From assembly GCF_007280555.1 (NCBI RefSeq), contig NZ_VKDB01000001.1:1-64000 (forward strand): a DNA stretch of 64,000 nt. The letters are read 5' to 3'. Below the pieces are notes generated by a model, which worked only from the letters and a program-made list of their open reading frames with translations, did no database searches and was not told the DNA's origin. The translations under genes and the position numbers were made by a program. The DNA comes from Deinococcus detaillensis (GTDB lineage Bacteria > Deinococcota > Deinococci > Deinococcales > Deinococcaceae). Shown here piece by piece: positions 40,872 through 50,327 of the stretch; within the stretch, counting starts at the first letter, position 1, and every line of letters starts with the position of its first letter.

Positions 40872-41432
40872 TCAGAACCAATCTTTGCGGCCCACCAAGT
40901 AGGTTTGGTTAAACTCTTCGTCGCTGCGGGTCAGGTACACCACGCCCTCAATGATGCTGACGATGCACAGCGCCGTGAAAACCAGCATCATCAGCGGCAC
41001 CAACACCAACGCCCCTATGCCGAAGGTGACGATGCTCAGCACGCCGGTCAGAAACCAGCCGCCGATGTTGACCAGCAGCATCATCAAACCGGGCGTGGTG
41101 CGGCCCAGATAAAACTTATGTGCGCCCAGCGTGCCGAGAAAAATCGCCAGCAGGCCGGCCACCAATTTGCGGGAGCTGATGTCGCCCGCCTGGGTGATTG
41201 GCAGCGGCTGTGGGTCGGTGGTCGCCGCGCTGCTGGGCTGCCGGGGGTTGAAATAAGCTTGCGGCTGAGTTTCAGGAGTGCGCGGCGCGGCTGGGCGGGT
41301 CGCTTCGTCGATCCAACTCGGCACGTCTTGCTGGTGCGGCGGCAGATGTGGGGTCTGCGGCGGGTCAATCCGCAGATCGTTGGCCGGAGCGGTCTTATTG
41401 AGGTTGACGCCTTCATTCTCGGGATTGGTCAT
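40872..41432 (-). CDS. TM2 domain-containing membrane protein
   Basis: 186 aa. A long hydrophilic Pro/Gln/Thr-rich head (about 1-85) is followed by the TM2 domain: SRKLVAGLLAIFLGTLGAHKFYLG, then TTPGLMMLLVNIGGWFL and two more hydrophobic stretches. The C-terminus YLVGRKDWF is soluble. AAGGAGA precedes the ATG at 41432. Function unknown. Confidence 0.85.
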   Translation of the reverse strand: MTNPENEGVNLNKTAPANDLRIDPPQTPHLPPHQQDVPSWIDEATRPAAPRTPETQPQAYFNPRQPSSAATTDPQPLPITQAGDISSRKLVAGLLAIFLGTLGAHKFYLGRTTPGLMMLLVNIGGWFLTGVLSIVTFGIGALVLVPLMMLVFTALCIVSIIEGVVYLTRSDEEFNQTYLVGRKDWF

Positions 41433-41552
41433 GGTGGGTCTCCTTGTGACAAAAGGGTAACTTGCCGCTCCCACGCGCCGCGTCCATCCAAAGTTACAGG
41501 CCAGTGCCGCGAGCCGCTGATCTTCTCACCCCGCTGCGTCACAATGCTGGGC

Positions 41553-42011
41553 ATGTCAGCGCATACTTTTCAAGGCAGCAGCAGCGTTTCCGCTCCCCGC
41601 GAGCGCGTGTGGGCGATGCTGCAAGATCCTCAAGTTCTGGTCAAAGTGGTGCCGGGCCTCAGCGACGCCGTAACGGAACAGGGCGGGCAAATGCGGGCCA
41701 CCCTGAGCGTCAGCATGGGGCCGGTCAAAGGCAAGTTCAAAACTTTGGTGCGCGTGCTCAACGCTCAGCCGCCCGAATATATGGAGCTGGAAGTGGAAGG
41801 CAAAACCATTACCGGCACGGCGATTTTGCACACCAAAATGACCCTGACCGACCTGGGCGAGACGACCCGCATCGACTGGGTGGCCACGCCCAAGCTGTCG
41901 GGCTTGCTGGCCGGTGTGGGCGGCAAACTGATCGAAAGCAAAGCCAAAGACGCCGGAGCGGGCCAGCGCTACGCCGACCGATTTTTTGGGCGGCTGGGTC
42001 AGGAAGCCTAG
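41553..42011 (+). CDS. CoxG-like SRPBCC family protein (copy 1)
   Basis: 152 aa. CoxG (carbon monoxide dehydrogenase subunit G) family: FQGSSSVSAPRERVWAMLQDPQVLVKVVPGLSDAV, then GPVKGKFKTLVRVL and ITGTAILHTKMTLTDLGETTRIDW. CoxG members help attach or mature Mo hydroxylases at the membrane. CACAAT lies seven bases before ATG 41553 (leaderless). A second copy at 42298 starts the hydroxylase operon; this copy is separated from it by a terminator. Confidence 0.85.
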   Translation: MSAHTFQGSSSVSAPRERVWAMLQDPQVLVKVVPGLSDAVTEQGGQMRATLSVSMGPVKGKFKTLVRVLNAQPPEYMELEVEGKTITGTAILHTKMTLTDLGETTRIDWVATPKLSGLLAGVGGKLIESKAKDAGAGQRYADRFFGRLGQEA

Positions 42012-42149
42012 GGGCGGCGAGCGGTGAGATTTGCTCTTCAGAAGAGCCGCCAGCACCGCTTCACGGGCCACTGCTTTACAGGCCGCTGACGATAAGCCTG
42101 TTTCACGGCAGGCAAGCCCTGAGCGCCGCCAAAGTCCGAGCCCGAAAAT

Positions 42150-42186
42150 GCCGCTGGGGAACCAAACTCCGGCGGCTTTTTTGTGT
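42150..42186 (+). terminator. Rho-independent terminator after CoxG copy 1
   Basis: About 10-bp stem GCCGCTGGGG / CTCCGGCGGC (two wobble pairs) with a 7-base loop and TTTTTT. It lies 140 bases past the stop. A TTAATACAG region at 42241-42249 downstream may hold the -10 of the hydroxylase operon. Confidence 0.7.
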
Positions 42187-42297
42187 GCCGCACGACGCCC
42201 AGACTCAGGCCAGAAGTGTTAGTGTTAAACGGTACTCAACTTTAATACAGGGACGTTCTTCTTAAAAGGAGCGCTCCAGTTCTCCCGGAGGTGCTTT

Positions 42298-42750
42298 TTG
42301 CAAGTTCAGGGATCACATACCATCAACGCGCCGCAGGAAAAGGTTTGGGCTTTGCTGCAAGACCCGGAGGTGCTGGCCCGCTGCGTGCCGGGCGTCACTG
42401 AAATGACGGCCAGCGGAGTAGACCAGTACAACGCCGTTCTCAACGTGGCCGTTGGGCCGGTCAAAGGCAAATTTCAGGCCAAAGTCACCATCACAGACCG
42501 TCAGCCGCCGCAGCAAATGACGCTGAGCATCGACGCCAAAAGCCCCACCGGCATCGTCACCGCCACCGGCACCCTCAAGCTGAGCGAGGTGGAGGGCGGC
42601 AAAACCCAGATCGACTGGGAAGGCGAACCCAAATTGCGCGGCATGCTCGCCACCCTCGCCGGACGGCTGATCGGCGGCATTACCCAGCAGCAAGCCGACG
42701 TGTTTTTTGCCAATTTGGACAAAGAAGCCAGTCAGCCGCAAACCGCTTGA
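42298..42750 (+). CDS. coxG: CoxG-like SRPBCC family protein (copy 2)
   Basis: 150 aa, TTG start with GGAGG six bases upstream. VQGSHTINAPQEKVWALLQDPEVLARCVPGVTEM and VGPVKGKFQAKVTITD parallel copy 1 closely, so the two arose by duplication. It is first in the operon with coxS (34-base gap), coxL and coxM. A helper role for the Mo hydroxylase is inferred from operon position. Confidence 0.9.
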   Translation: MQVQGSHTINAPQEKVWALLQDPEVLARCVPGVTEMTASGVDQYNAVLNVAVGPVKGKFQAKVTITDRQPPQQMTLSIDAKSPTGIVTATGTLKLSEVEGGKTQIDWEGEPKLRGMLATLAGRLIGGITQQQADVFFANLDKEASQPQTA

Positions 42751-42784
42751 TTCTTTTACCTGCTGACCCACTCAAGGAGGCCGC

Positions 42785-43291
<507 letters not shown>

Positions 43292-43355
43292 GCAACCTCT
43301 TTGCCCTTCGGAGCGCCTCCCCTTCCCTCAACCATCACACCCCAAAGGAGCATTC

Positions 43356-45770
43356 ATGACCCAGCTTCCCGACTCCAACTACCACGCTCCAGAAGGGCCG
43401 CAAAAATACATCGGCAAGGCCGTTAAGCGTGTGGAAGACCCGCGCTTTATCACCGGTCAGGGGCACTACACCGACGACATCAACGTGCACGGCCAGCTTC
43501 ACGCGGCGATGCTCAGAAGCCCGTACTCACACGCCAAAATTGGCACCATAGACGCCTCCGCTGCGCTGGCCTTAGAAGGCGTCCGCGCCGTGCTGACCGG
43601 CCAAGACTTCGCCGACGCCAAAGTCGGCAGTATCCCCACCGGCTGGCTGCTCCCCGATCTCAAAATTCCGCCGCACCCGGCCATCGCACACGGTGAAGTG
43701 CATTACGTGGGCGACATCGTGGCCGTCGTGATTGCCGACACAAGAGCGCTGGCCGAAGACGCGGTGGCCCTGATCGAGGTGGACTTGGAACCGCTCGGCG
43801 GCGTTTCGCTGGGCAGTGACGCCCTCAAAGAAGGTGCGCCGCTCGTGCACCCCGAAGCGCCCGGCAACGTGGCCTTCAACTGGGAAATTGGCGACGCCGC
43901 CGCCGCTGACGAGCTGTTCAAGCAGGCCGACCATGTGGTGAGCCTCAAGCTGCGCAACCACCGCTTGGTGCCCAACGCCATCGAGCCGCGTGCCAGCTTG
44001 GCGCAGTACCAGCGGGCCAGCGAGGAATTTACGCTGCACACCACCTCGCAAAACCCCCACATTCACCGCTTGATGCTGGCGGCCTTCGTGTTGGGCATTC
44101 CCGAACACAAACTGCGCGTCATCTCGCCGGACGTGGGCGGGGGATTTGGCTCCAAGATCATGCAGTACCCCGAAGAAGTGATCGTGCTGTTTGCCGCCAA
44201 AAAGTTAAATCGCCCGATCAAGTGGGCTGCCCGGCGCTCCGAGAGCTTTGTCACCGACATGCAGGGCCGCGACCACGAAAGTGAGGCGCAACTGGCCCTG
44301 ACCAAAGACGGCAAGATGCTGGCCCTCAAAGTCGACACCATTGCCAACCTCGGCGCATACCTGACCACCTTCGCGCCCGCCGTGCCGACGTATTTGTACG
44401 GCACGCTGCTTAACGGCACCTACAAGTTTGGGGCGGTTCACGGCAAAGTTACTGGCGTCTTCACCAACACCGTACCCGTGGACGCTTACCGGGGAGCTGG
44501 ACGCCCCGAAGCCACCTACCTGGTCGAGCGCATTGTCAGCAAGGCTGCGTCCGAACTCGGCATGGACGCCGCCGAACTGCGCCGCAAGAACTTCATTCAG
44601 CCCGAGGATTTCCCGTACCAGACCCCCGTGGCGCTGGTCTACGATTCCGGCAACTATGAGGCCGCACTCGACAAAGCGCTGACGATGGTCGGCTATCAGG
44701 ACTTACTCAAAGAGCAGGCCGAGGGCCGCAAGAACGGGCGCTATATCGGCATCGGCTTTTCCACCTACGTGGAAGCCTGCGGCCTCGCGCCCAGCGCTCT
44801 GGTCGGTCAGCTCGGCGCTCAGGCTGGACAGTGGGAAAGCGCGGTGGTGCGGGTCATGCCCACCGGCAAAATCGAAGTGCTGACCGGCAGCCACTCGCAC
44901 GGACAGGGCCACGAAACCACCTTTGCCCAGATCGCTGCCGAAGAATTCGGTATCCCGATGGAAGACGTGGTCATCGTTCACGGCGACACCGGCAAGATGC
45001 CGTTCGGCTGGGGCACCTACGGCTCACGCTCGGCGGCAGTCGGCGGCAGTGCCCTCAAGATGGCGCTGGGCCGTATCAAAGACAAAGCCACCAAAATCGC
45101 CGCGCACCTGCTGGAAGCCTCTCCCGAAGACATCGAAGTCGCTGACGGGCAATTTAAGGTCAAGGGCGTGCCGGAGGGCGGCAAGTCGTTCTTCGACGTG
45201 GCGCTGATGGCCCACCTGGCCCATAACCTCCCCGAAGGCATGGAACCGGGCCTAGAAGCCCAGTACATGTACGATCCCAAGAACTTCGTCTATCCGTTCG
45301 GCACCCACATCGCGGTGGTGGAACTCGACGCCGATACCGGCCATGTCAAGATGACCAAGTATGTTTGCGTGGACGACTGCGGCCCGCTGATCAATCCGCT
45401 GGTGGTCGAAGGCCAGGTTCACGGCGGCATCGCTCAGGGCTTTGGTCAGGCCATTTTGGAAGAAGCCGTTTACGACGAGGAAGGCAACATGCTGACCGGC
45501 TCATTTATGGAATACAGCATGCCCCGCGCCGAAGACCTTCCCATGTTCGAAACGGGTCACACCGTCACGCCCAGCCCTCACAACCCGCTCGGCGTCAAGG
45601 GGATCGGCGAGTCCGGCACGATTGCCAGCACCGCAGCGGTGGCCAATGCCGTCAACGACGCTTTGACCGTGTTCGGGCATCACCACGTGGATATGCCGTT
45701 CACGCCGGAAAAAGTCTGGCGGGCCATGAAGGGCGGCGTGCAAGCGGCGGGACAGGCAGCGGACGACTGA
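43356..45770 (+). CDS. coxL: Molybdenum hydroxylase large subunit, CoxL-like form II
   Basis: 804 aa. It binds the molybdopterin cofactor. The active-site loop reads AYRGAGR (residues 377-383), the form II signature, not the AYRCSFR of proven CO dehydrogenases. The catalytic Glu is Glu752 in GIGESGT. AAGGAG lies six bases before ATG 43356; the longer open frame starts inside coxS. The oxidised substrate is unknown: an aldehyde, purine or other heterocycle is as likely as CO. Confidence 0.93.
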   Translation: MTQLPDSNYHAPEGPQKYIGKAVKRVEDPRFITGQGHYTDDINVHGQLHAAMLRSPYSHAKIGTIDASAALALEGVRAVLTGQDFADAKVGSIPTGWLLPDLKIPPHPAIAHGEVHYVGDIVAVVIADTRALAEDAVALIEVDLEPLGGVSLGSDALKEGAPLVHPEAPGNVAFNWEIGDAAAADELFKQADHVVSLKLRNHRLVPNAIEPRASLAQYQRASEEFTLHTTSQNPHIHRLMLAAFVLGIPEHKLRVISPDVGGGFGSKIMQYPEEVIVLFAAKKLNRPIKWAARRSESFVTDMQGRDHESEAQLALTKDGKMLALKVDTIANLGAYLTTFAPAVPTYLYGTLLNGTYKFGAVHGKVTGVFTNTVPVDAYRGAGRPEATYLVERIVSKAASELGMDAAELRRKNFIQPEDFPYQTPVALVYDSGNYEAALDKALTMVGYQDLLKEQAEGRKNGRYIGIGFSTYVEACGLAPSALVGQLGAQAGQWESAVVRVMPTGKIEVLTGSHSHGQGHETTFAQIAAEEFGIPMEDVVIVHGDTGKMPFGWGTYGSRSAAVGGSALKMALGRIKDKATKIAAHLLEASPEDIEVADGQFKVKGVPEGGKSFFDVALMAHLAHNLPEGMEPGLEAQYMYDPKNFVYPFGTHIAVVELDADTGHVKMTKYVCVDDCGPLINPLVVEGQVHGGIAQGFGQAILEEAVYDEEGNMLTGSFMEYSMPRAEDLPMFETGHTVTPSPHNPLGVKGIGESGTIASTAAVANAVNDALTVFGHHHVDMPFTPEKVWRAMKGGVQAAGQAADD

Positions 45771-45785
45771 GAAGAGATTAATTTG

Positions 45786-45821
45786 CTTCGCTCCTTCCCG
45801 CTTGATTGGGATGGAGCGAAG
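45786..45821 (+). promoter_or_regulatory. Hairpin between coxL and coxM
   Basis: 9-bp stem CTTCGCTCC / GGAGCGAAG with an inner TTCCC / GGGA pairing. It lies in the 116-base gap between the genes, with no T run. It could stabilise the upstream mRNA or reduce coxM output. Confidence 0.5.
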
Positions 45822-45886
45822 TGAGGGTGATCGATTGCCCTTCCCGCATCACATCATCCGCTCTACACCCCCTCCAAAGGAGCCAC

Positions 45887-46711
45887 ATGTACACGACCCC
45901 CTTTGATTATCACCGCGCCTCCAGCGTCCAAGACGCCCTGCAAATGCTGGCCAGCAACCCCGACGCCAAGCTGCTGGCCGGCGGCCACTCGCTGATTCCC
46001 ACCATGAAACTGCGCTTGGCTTCGCCTTCTGCCCTGATCGACATTTCGGCATTGGACGAGCTGCGCGGCATTCGCACCGACGGCGACACCCTGATTCTGG
46101 GTGCGGGTGTGACCCATTCCGAACTGCTCTATGACAAAACAGTGGCCGAGTACGCGCCCCTGATGCCCGACATGGCCCGCTGGGTCGGCGATCCGATGGT
46201 TCGTAACCGGGGCACTTTGGGCGGTGTGGTGGCGCACGCCGACCCGGCTGCCGATTACCCGGCGGGCCTGCTGACGCTGGGCGCGAGCTTCAAGCTGACC
46301 TCGGCGGGCGGCGAGCGCGTCGTGGGCGTGGACGATTACTTCTTGGGGATGTTTGAAACGGCCCTGGCAGAAGGCGAGATCGTCACTGAGATTCATATTC
46401 CGCGTCAGGCCTGCAAGGGCGCTTACGAGAAGTTCCGGCATCCGGCCAGCCACTACGCCATTGTCGGTGTAGCGGCGGTCAGCGGGCCGAACGGCGTCAA
46501 GATCGCTATGACCGGCGCGGGGCCAAAAGCGGTGCGGCTCAGCAAGCTGGAAGCGGCCATCGGGACGGATCTCAGCGACGACCACATTCAGCAGGCCACC
46601 CAAACCGCCGTGGACGCAGGCGATCTCCTCAGCGACCGATTTGCCAGTGCTGAGTACCGGGCGCATCTGGCGGGCGTGCTGGCCAAGCGTGCCCTGATGC
46701 GGCTGAAATAA
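45887..46711 (+). CDS. coxM: Molybdenum hydroxylase FAD-binding subunit
   Basis: 274 aa. FAD motifs AGGHSLIP (residues about 34-41) and GTLGGVVAHADPAADYPAGLL (about 110-130) fit the CoxM/CutM family; the C-terminal CO_deh_flav_C domain follows. AAAGGAG lies four bases before ATG 45887. Completes the S-L-M set; gene order here is S, L, M where canonical cox operons have M, S, L. Confidence 0.95.
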   Translation: MYTTPFDYHRASSVQDALQMLASNPDAKLLAGGHSLIPTMKLRLASPSALIDISALDELRGIRTDGDTLILGAGVTHSELLYDKTVAEYAPLMPDMARWVGDPMVRNRGTLGGVVAHADPAADYPAGLLTLGASFKLTSAGGERVVGVDDYFLGMFETALAEGEIVTEIHIPRQACKGAYEKFRHPASHYAIVGVAAVSGPNGVKIAMTGAGPKAVRLSKLEAAIGTDLSDDHIQQATQTAVDAGDLLSDRFASAEYRAHLAGVLAKRALMRLK

Positions 46712-46837
46712 GACGCGCTTGAGGTAAAAAGTTGCTGGATACTTGACGGCTGGGCTTGCTCTGCGCCATTGAGCAGGCCCGCTCCTTTGTCACGCATCCC
46801 GCCGCCCCTGCCCTCCCCTCATGCTTTACTTTCACGA

Positions 46838-49114
46838 ATGCAACCGCTTGCCCGTTTCGTGACCCAGCGGCCTTGGTGGGTGCTGGCCATCTGGGCGCTC
46901 TTGGCGCTGATCTGCGCCGTGCCCGCCAGCCTCGCTCCCGCCCGCCTCACCGCCGACCCCGGAGCGCTGTCCAGCTCCGAAAGCGGTCAGGTCATTGACC
47001 TGCTCTCGCAGCGCTTCGGCGAGCGTGATTCCAACACCGTGCTGCTGGTCACGCAGACCGAGCGGCCGCTCAGCTCGCCCGCCGTGGCCCAGCAGTACAC
47101 CGCGTTCGTGGCGGGCCTTCAAAAAGTGCCGGGGGTGACCCGGGTGCTGCCCTACAACGTCCAAAACGCGGTGCAGGTCAGCGGTGAAGGCAGCAAGCTG
47201 GCCCTGACGCTGGCCCAAATCCCACTGTTCAAGGAAGCCACGCCCGCGCTGGAACGCATCCGGACGTACGTCCAGAGCCAGAAGAAAGCGGGCTTTGACA
47301 CCCGCGTGACCGGCGGGCAAGCCATCGCCGCCGACTTCACCAAATTTGCCGAGGGCGACACCAAGCGCAGCGAGATGACCGCCTTGCCGCTGATCGCCTT
47401 GGTGCTGCTGTTCGTGTTTGGGGCGCTGGTGGCCGCCGCCTTGCCGCTGGTCGTCGGCGGGCTGAGCATCACCACCGCGCTGGCGGGCTTGTACTTACTG
47501 ACGTTCCTGATTCCCACCAGCACCTTTGCCCAGAGCATCATCACGCTGGTTTCACTGGGCGCGGGCATTGACTACGCCCTGCTGATGGTCAACCGCTTCC
47601 GCGAAGAACTCAAGAGCGGCGCAGTAGGTTCAGCGGCGGCCAGTCCAGAGGCGGCCAGTGCAGAGGCGGCTTACCGCACCGTGATGACGGCGGGGCGCAG
47701 CGTGCTGCTCAGCGGCGCGGCGGTGACGCTGGCGATGGCGGCGCTGCTGCTGCCGCCGATTGCCTTCGTGCGGAGTCTGGGAATCGGCGGGGTGCTGGCG
47801 GTGCTGTTCACGGTGCTGGCCAGCCTGACGGTGCTGCCCGCGCTGCTGACCTTGCTGGGCGAGCGGGTCAACTGGCCGCATTTGGCGTTTAAGGGATTCA
47901 GGGCCCTGGATTTCGGACAATCGGCCCGCGAAAGTGCGCTCTGGACGGCGCTGGCCCGGCGGGTCACGGCGCGGCCCGTGCTGGCGGTGGCGCTCTCGAC
48001 GCTGGTCTTGGTGGTGCTGGCCCTGCCCGCCCGACAGATGCAAACCGGCTACGCGGGCGCGTGGGGGTTGGTGGAAGGGGTGGAGTCGCGTGACGCGCTG
48101 GCCGCCGTGCGTGACCTCGGCGCGGGCGGACTCCTCTCTCAGTTCGAGGTGATTCTCAAAGTGCGCGGTGGGCAAAAGTATGGCCCCCAGAGCCGCGACG
48201 CTTTTCGCCGGACGGTGCGGCAAGTCGAGGCACTGCCGGATGTCAAGGGTGTCATCAGCCCGTTTGTCAGCGCGGCGGCGCTCAGCAGTGCCAGTGGGGG
48301 TGGAGGTTCGCTTAACGATTTGGCCGCCCTGACGCGGCGCAGTTTCAGCACAGACCGCACGCTGCTGCGCTTCACGGTGGTTCCGAACGGCTATTTGCGG
48401 GCCGATCAAATAGACGCTTTTGAAGCGCGACTGCGCGGAGTGCTCAGTGCTGCGCCGTTTGATTACCAACTCGGCGGCGCACCTGTAGGCGAGCGTGAAT
48501 TTAGCAAAGCCATTACCAGCTCCATTCCCTTGGCCATCGGTGCGGTGTTTTTCGGCACTTTCTTGCTGTTAATGGTGGCTTTCCGCAGTTTATTTATTCC
48601 GCTCAAGAGTATCGTGATGAACAGCCTGACGGTGCTGGCCGCTTACGGCGTGGTGACTTGGGTGGTGCAACAAGGCCACTTCGCTTCGCTGCTGGGCTTG
48701 CCACAAGACGTCGGCGTGCTGGATTCGAGCTTGCCGCTGCTGCTGTTTGCGGTCTTGTTTGGCCTCAGCATGGATTACGAGATTTTCCTGCTTTCACGGG
48801 TGCAAGAAGAATATCTGCGTCTCGCGGGGCAGCCGCAGGCCAACAATGAATCCATCGTGCTGGCGATTGGACGTACGGCGCGGATTATTACCAGCGCCGC
48901 CGTGATTATGTTTATCGTCTTCGTGGCTTTTATCTTTGGGCGGGTGGTGGCCAACAAAAGCATCGGTTTGGGCCTCGCTGTCGCCGTGCTGCTGGACGCC
49001 ACCATCGTCCGTTTGGTGCTGGTGCCCGGTTTGCTGCAACTCGCCGGAAAATGGAATTGGTGGTTGCCGGCTTGGCTCGAAAAACGGCTTCCCAAAGTTC
49101 ACTGGGAACACTAA
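46838..49114 (+). CDS. MMPL/RND family transporter
   Basis: 758 aa. Twelve membrane segments in two halves, each with a large extracytoplasmic loop, and the MMPL signature [20 protein letters not shown] in the first half and [20 protein letters not shown] in the second; both Asp-Tyr pairs used for proton coupling are kept. It probably exports lipids or hydrophobic compounds. TACTTT lies five bases before ATG 46838 (leaderless). It follows coxM by 126 bases but is probably its own transcript. Confidence 0.9.
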   Translation: MQPLARFVTQRPWWVLAIWALLALICAVPASLAPARLTADPGALSSSESGQVIDLLSQRFGERDSNTVLLVTQTERPLSSPAVAQQYTAFVAGLQKVPGVTRVLPYNVQNAVQVSGEGSKLALTLAQIPLFKEATPALERIRTYVQSQKKAGFDTRVTGGQAIAADFTKFAEGDTKRSEMTALPLIALVLLFVFGALVAAALPLVVGGLSITTALAGLYLLTFLIPTSTFAQSIITLVSLGAGIDYALLMVNRFREELKSGAVGSAAASPEAASAEAAYRTVMTAGRSVLLSGAAVTLAMAALLLPPIAFVRSLGIGGVLAVLFTVLASLTVLPALLTLLGERVNWPHLAFKGFRALDFGQSARESALWTALARRVTARPVLAVALSTLVLVVLALPARQMQTGYAGAWGLVEGVESRDALAAVRDLGAGGLLSQFEVILKVRGGQKYGPQSRDAFRRTVRQVEALPDVKGVISPFVSAAALSSASGGGGSLNDLAALTRRSFSTDRTLLRFTVVPNGYLRADQIDAFEARLRGVLSAAPFDYQLGGAPVGEREFSKAITSSIPLAIGAVFFGTFLLLMVAFRSLFIPLKSIVMNSLTVLAAYGVVTWVVQQGHFASLLGLPQDVGVLDSSLPLLLFAVLFGLSMDYEIFLLSRVQEEYLRLAGQPQANNESIVLAIGRTARIITSAAVIMFIVFVAFIFGRVVANKSIGLGLAVAVLLDATIVRLVLVPGLLQLAGKWNWWLPAWLEKRLPKVHWEH

Positions 49115-49653
49115 AGAACAGAGAGGTAGCGCTTCTCACAACAATTAAGAACTTTTTGCCGACTTGGAGTCAGAAGGATTTAGGAGCACCTCAACTTTGA
49201 AGATTTGCCGAGAACTCGTATGAGTTTTGGCCGAATTGTCTCCCAAAAACGGTGAAATCTGAGCGGACTCATCAAGCTCCGCAGAAGAGCGAGTGGGAGA
49301 ACAACACGGGTTTCGCGGGTCCTTATGGACGTCCGCCCATGACGATAGGGTGGCGTCCTTATTTGCGTCGGTTTACGACAATGTGGAGCAATATCTGGTG
49401 CTGCCTTGAGCAGGACGGCACCTGTAGGGGGAGCGCCCGCTTTTCTGTCAAAAATCCCTCACCTGAAGCTTAAAGGCCAACCTAAGTGCTTCGACTATGG
49501 GGATCATTCTCCGTTGTGGAACTGCAAAAAGTCCCGTCCCGTTTTGGTGAGATTGAATGAAATGCCAACTTCTTTTTTGCTGCTCAGAAGGCTAGACCAC
49601 TCAATTTTTACAAAGGAGCCTCCGAACTGTTGATTGGCTGAGGCGTTTTGCTC
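49115..49653. other. Gene-poor lower-GC stretch
   Basis: About 540 bases without a convincing gene. Short open frames lack ribosome-binding sites and protein-like composition. GC is visibly lower than in the flanks. It contains a small ACTC-GTAT-GAGT hairpin near 49217 and two imperfect copies of TCCTTAT near 49320 and 49356. No transposase remnant or tRNA is seen. It may be decayed sequence or hold an RNA; nothing decides. Confidence 0.4.
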
Positions 49654-49682
49654 TTGACTTACTGACTTGTTCAACTCATACT
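49654..49682 (+). promoter_or_regulatory. Strong promoter of the gene at 49704
   Basis: TTGACT (49654-49659), 17-base spacer, CATACT (49677-49682). An AGGAGG ribosome-binding site follows at 49690-49695, so the leader would be only about 15 nt. Confidence 0.75.
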
Positions 49683-49703
49683 CCTTTTCAGGAGGAACAA
49701 CAC

Positions 49704-50135
49704 ATGGCTTACCGTAAATTGAGCGAACAAGTTCAACTGCTCACCAATCCCCAGCGCAGCGATACCTTTGTTAAAGATTTCAAATCATCGGTGCGTGAGG
49801 GTCAGTTTGAAGCGGCTTACATGAACACCGAGCGCTTTCAGTTGCCCAAAGAGTTTAGCCGCCGCAACAGCGACGAAACCTACAGCCGCAGCATGCGTGA
49901 AATGATCTTTGAAGCGACCCCCGAATTTGAAGAGTGGTTTGACCGCACCAACCGTGAACTCGCCGCAACTCGGCGCGGCGGCAGCATCAAGCCCAGCATC
50001 GAGGCGTTTGAAGCCGGTTTGGTCGACTTTAAGTCGCTGGCCGCCGAAACCCGCCAAAAAATGCAGGCCAGCTACGACAAAGGCCACTCGCTCGGCAAAT
50101 CACGGGCACGCGGCAAGCGCAAAACCACCAAGTAA
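49704..50135 (+). CDS. Hypothetical small basic-tailed protein, probably highly expressed
   Basis: 143 aa. No family recognised. Residues 1-110 are mixed charged and helical (LSEQVQLLTNPQRSDTFVKDF, then EFSRRNSDETYSRSMREMIF), with no signal peptide or membrane segment. The last 20 residues are strongly basic (GKSRARGKRKTTK), as in nucleic-acid-binding tails. Consensus-like promoter, perfect AGGAGG and a 17-bp terminator all point to strong monocistronic expression. Candidate abundant DNA- or RNA-associated protein; that is inference. Confidence 0.8.
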   Translation: MAYRKLSEQVQLLTNPQRSDTFVKDFKSSVREGQFEAAYMNTERFQLPKEFSRRNSDETYSRSMREMIFEATPEFEEWFDRTNRELAATRRGGSIKPSIEAFEAGLVDFKSLAAETRQKMQASYDKGHSLGKSRARGKRKTTK

Positions 50136-50232
50136 ACGCTTTACATCTCTAAGTTTGCGCCGCTTATTCAAAATTTTTGAGCTGGGTTTTCCCACCAAAA
50201 ACGGCCCAAATAGATTTCAAAGCTCAAATACG

Positions 50233-50276
50233 AAAGCAGCGTCCAATCCCGTTCGACCGGATTGGACGCTGCTTTT
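50233..50276. terminator. Strong bidirectional terminator
   Basis: 17-bp stem AAAGCAGCGTCCAATCC / GGATTGGACGCTGCTTT with a 9-base loop; T-rich tails on both strands. It serves the gene at 49704 and the convergent glycosidase. Confidence 0.9.
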
Positions 50277-50327
50277 CTATCCTCAGTTAACAATCTGAGC
50301 GCCGTTCCCAGTATCTATGCGGGAATT

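Noticed and set aside
40824..41552. Long N-terminal extension of the CoxG copy 1 frame
   Set aside because: It is antisense to the TM2 gene; the CoxG fold starts at 41553 with a -10 element just before it.
43356..45770. Genuine CO dehydrogenase (form I)
   Set aside because: The active-site loop is AYRGAGR, not AYRCSFR.
49252..49633. Two overlapping 70-codon frames in the gene-poor stretch
   Set aside because: No ribosome-binding site, unnatural composition and no recognisable motif.
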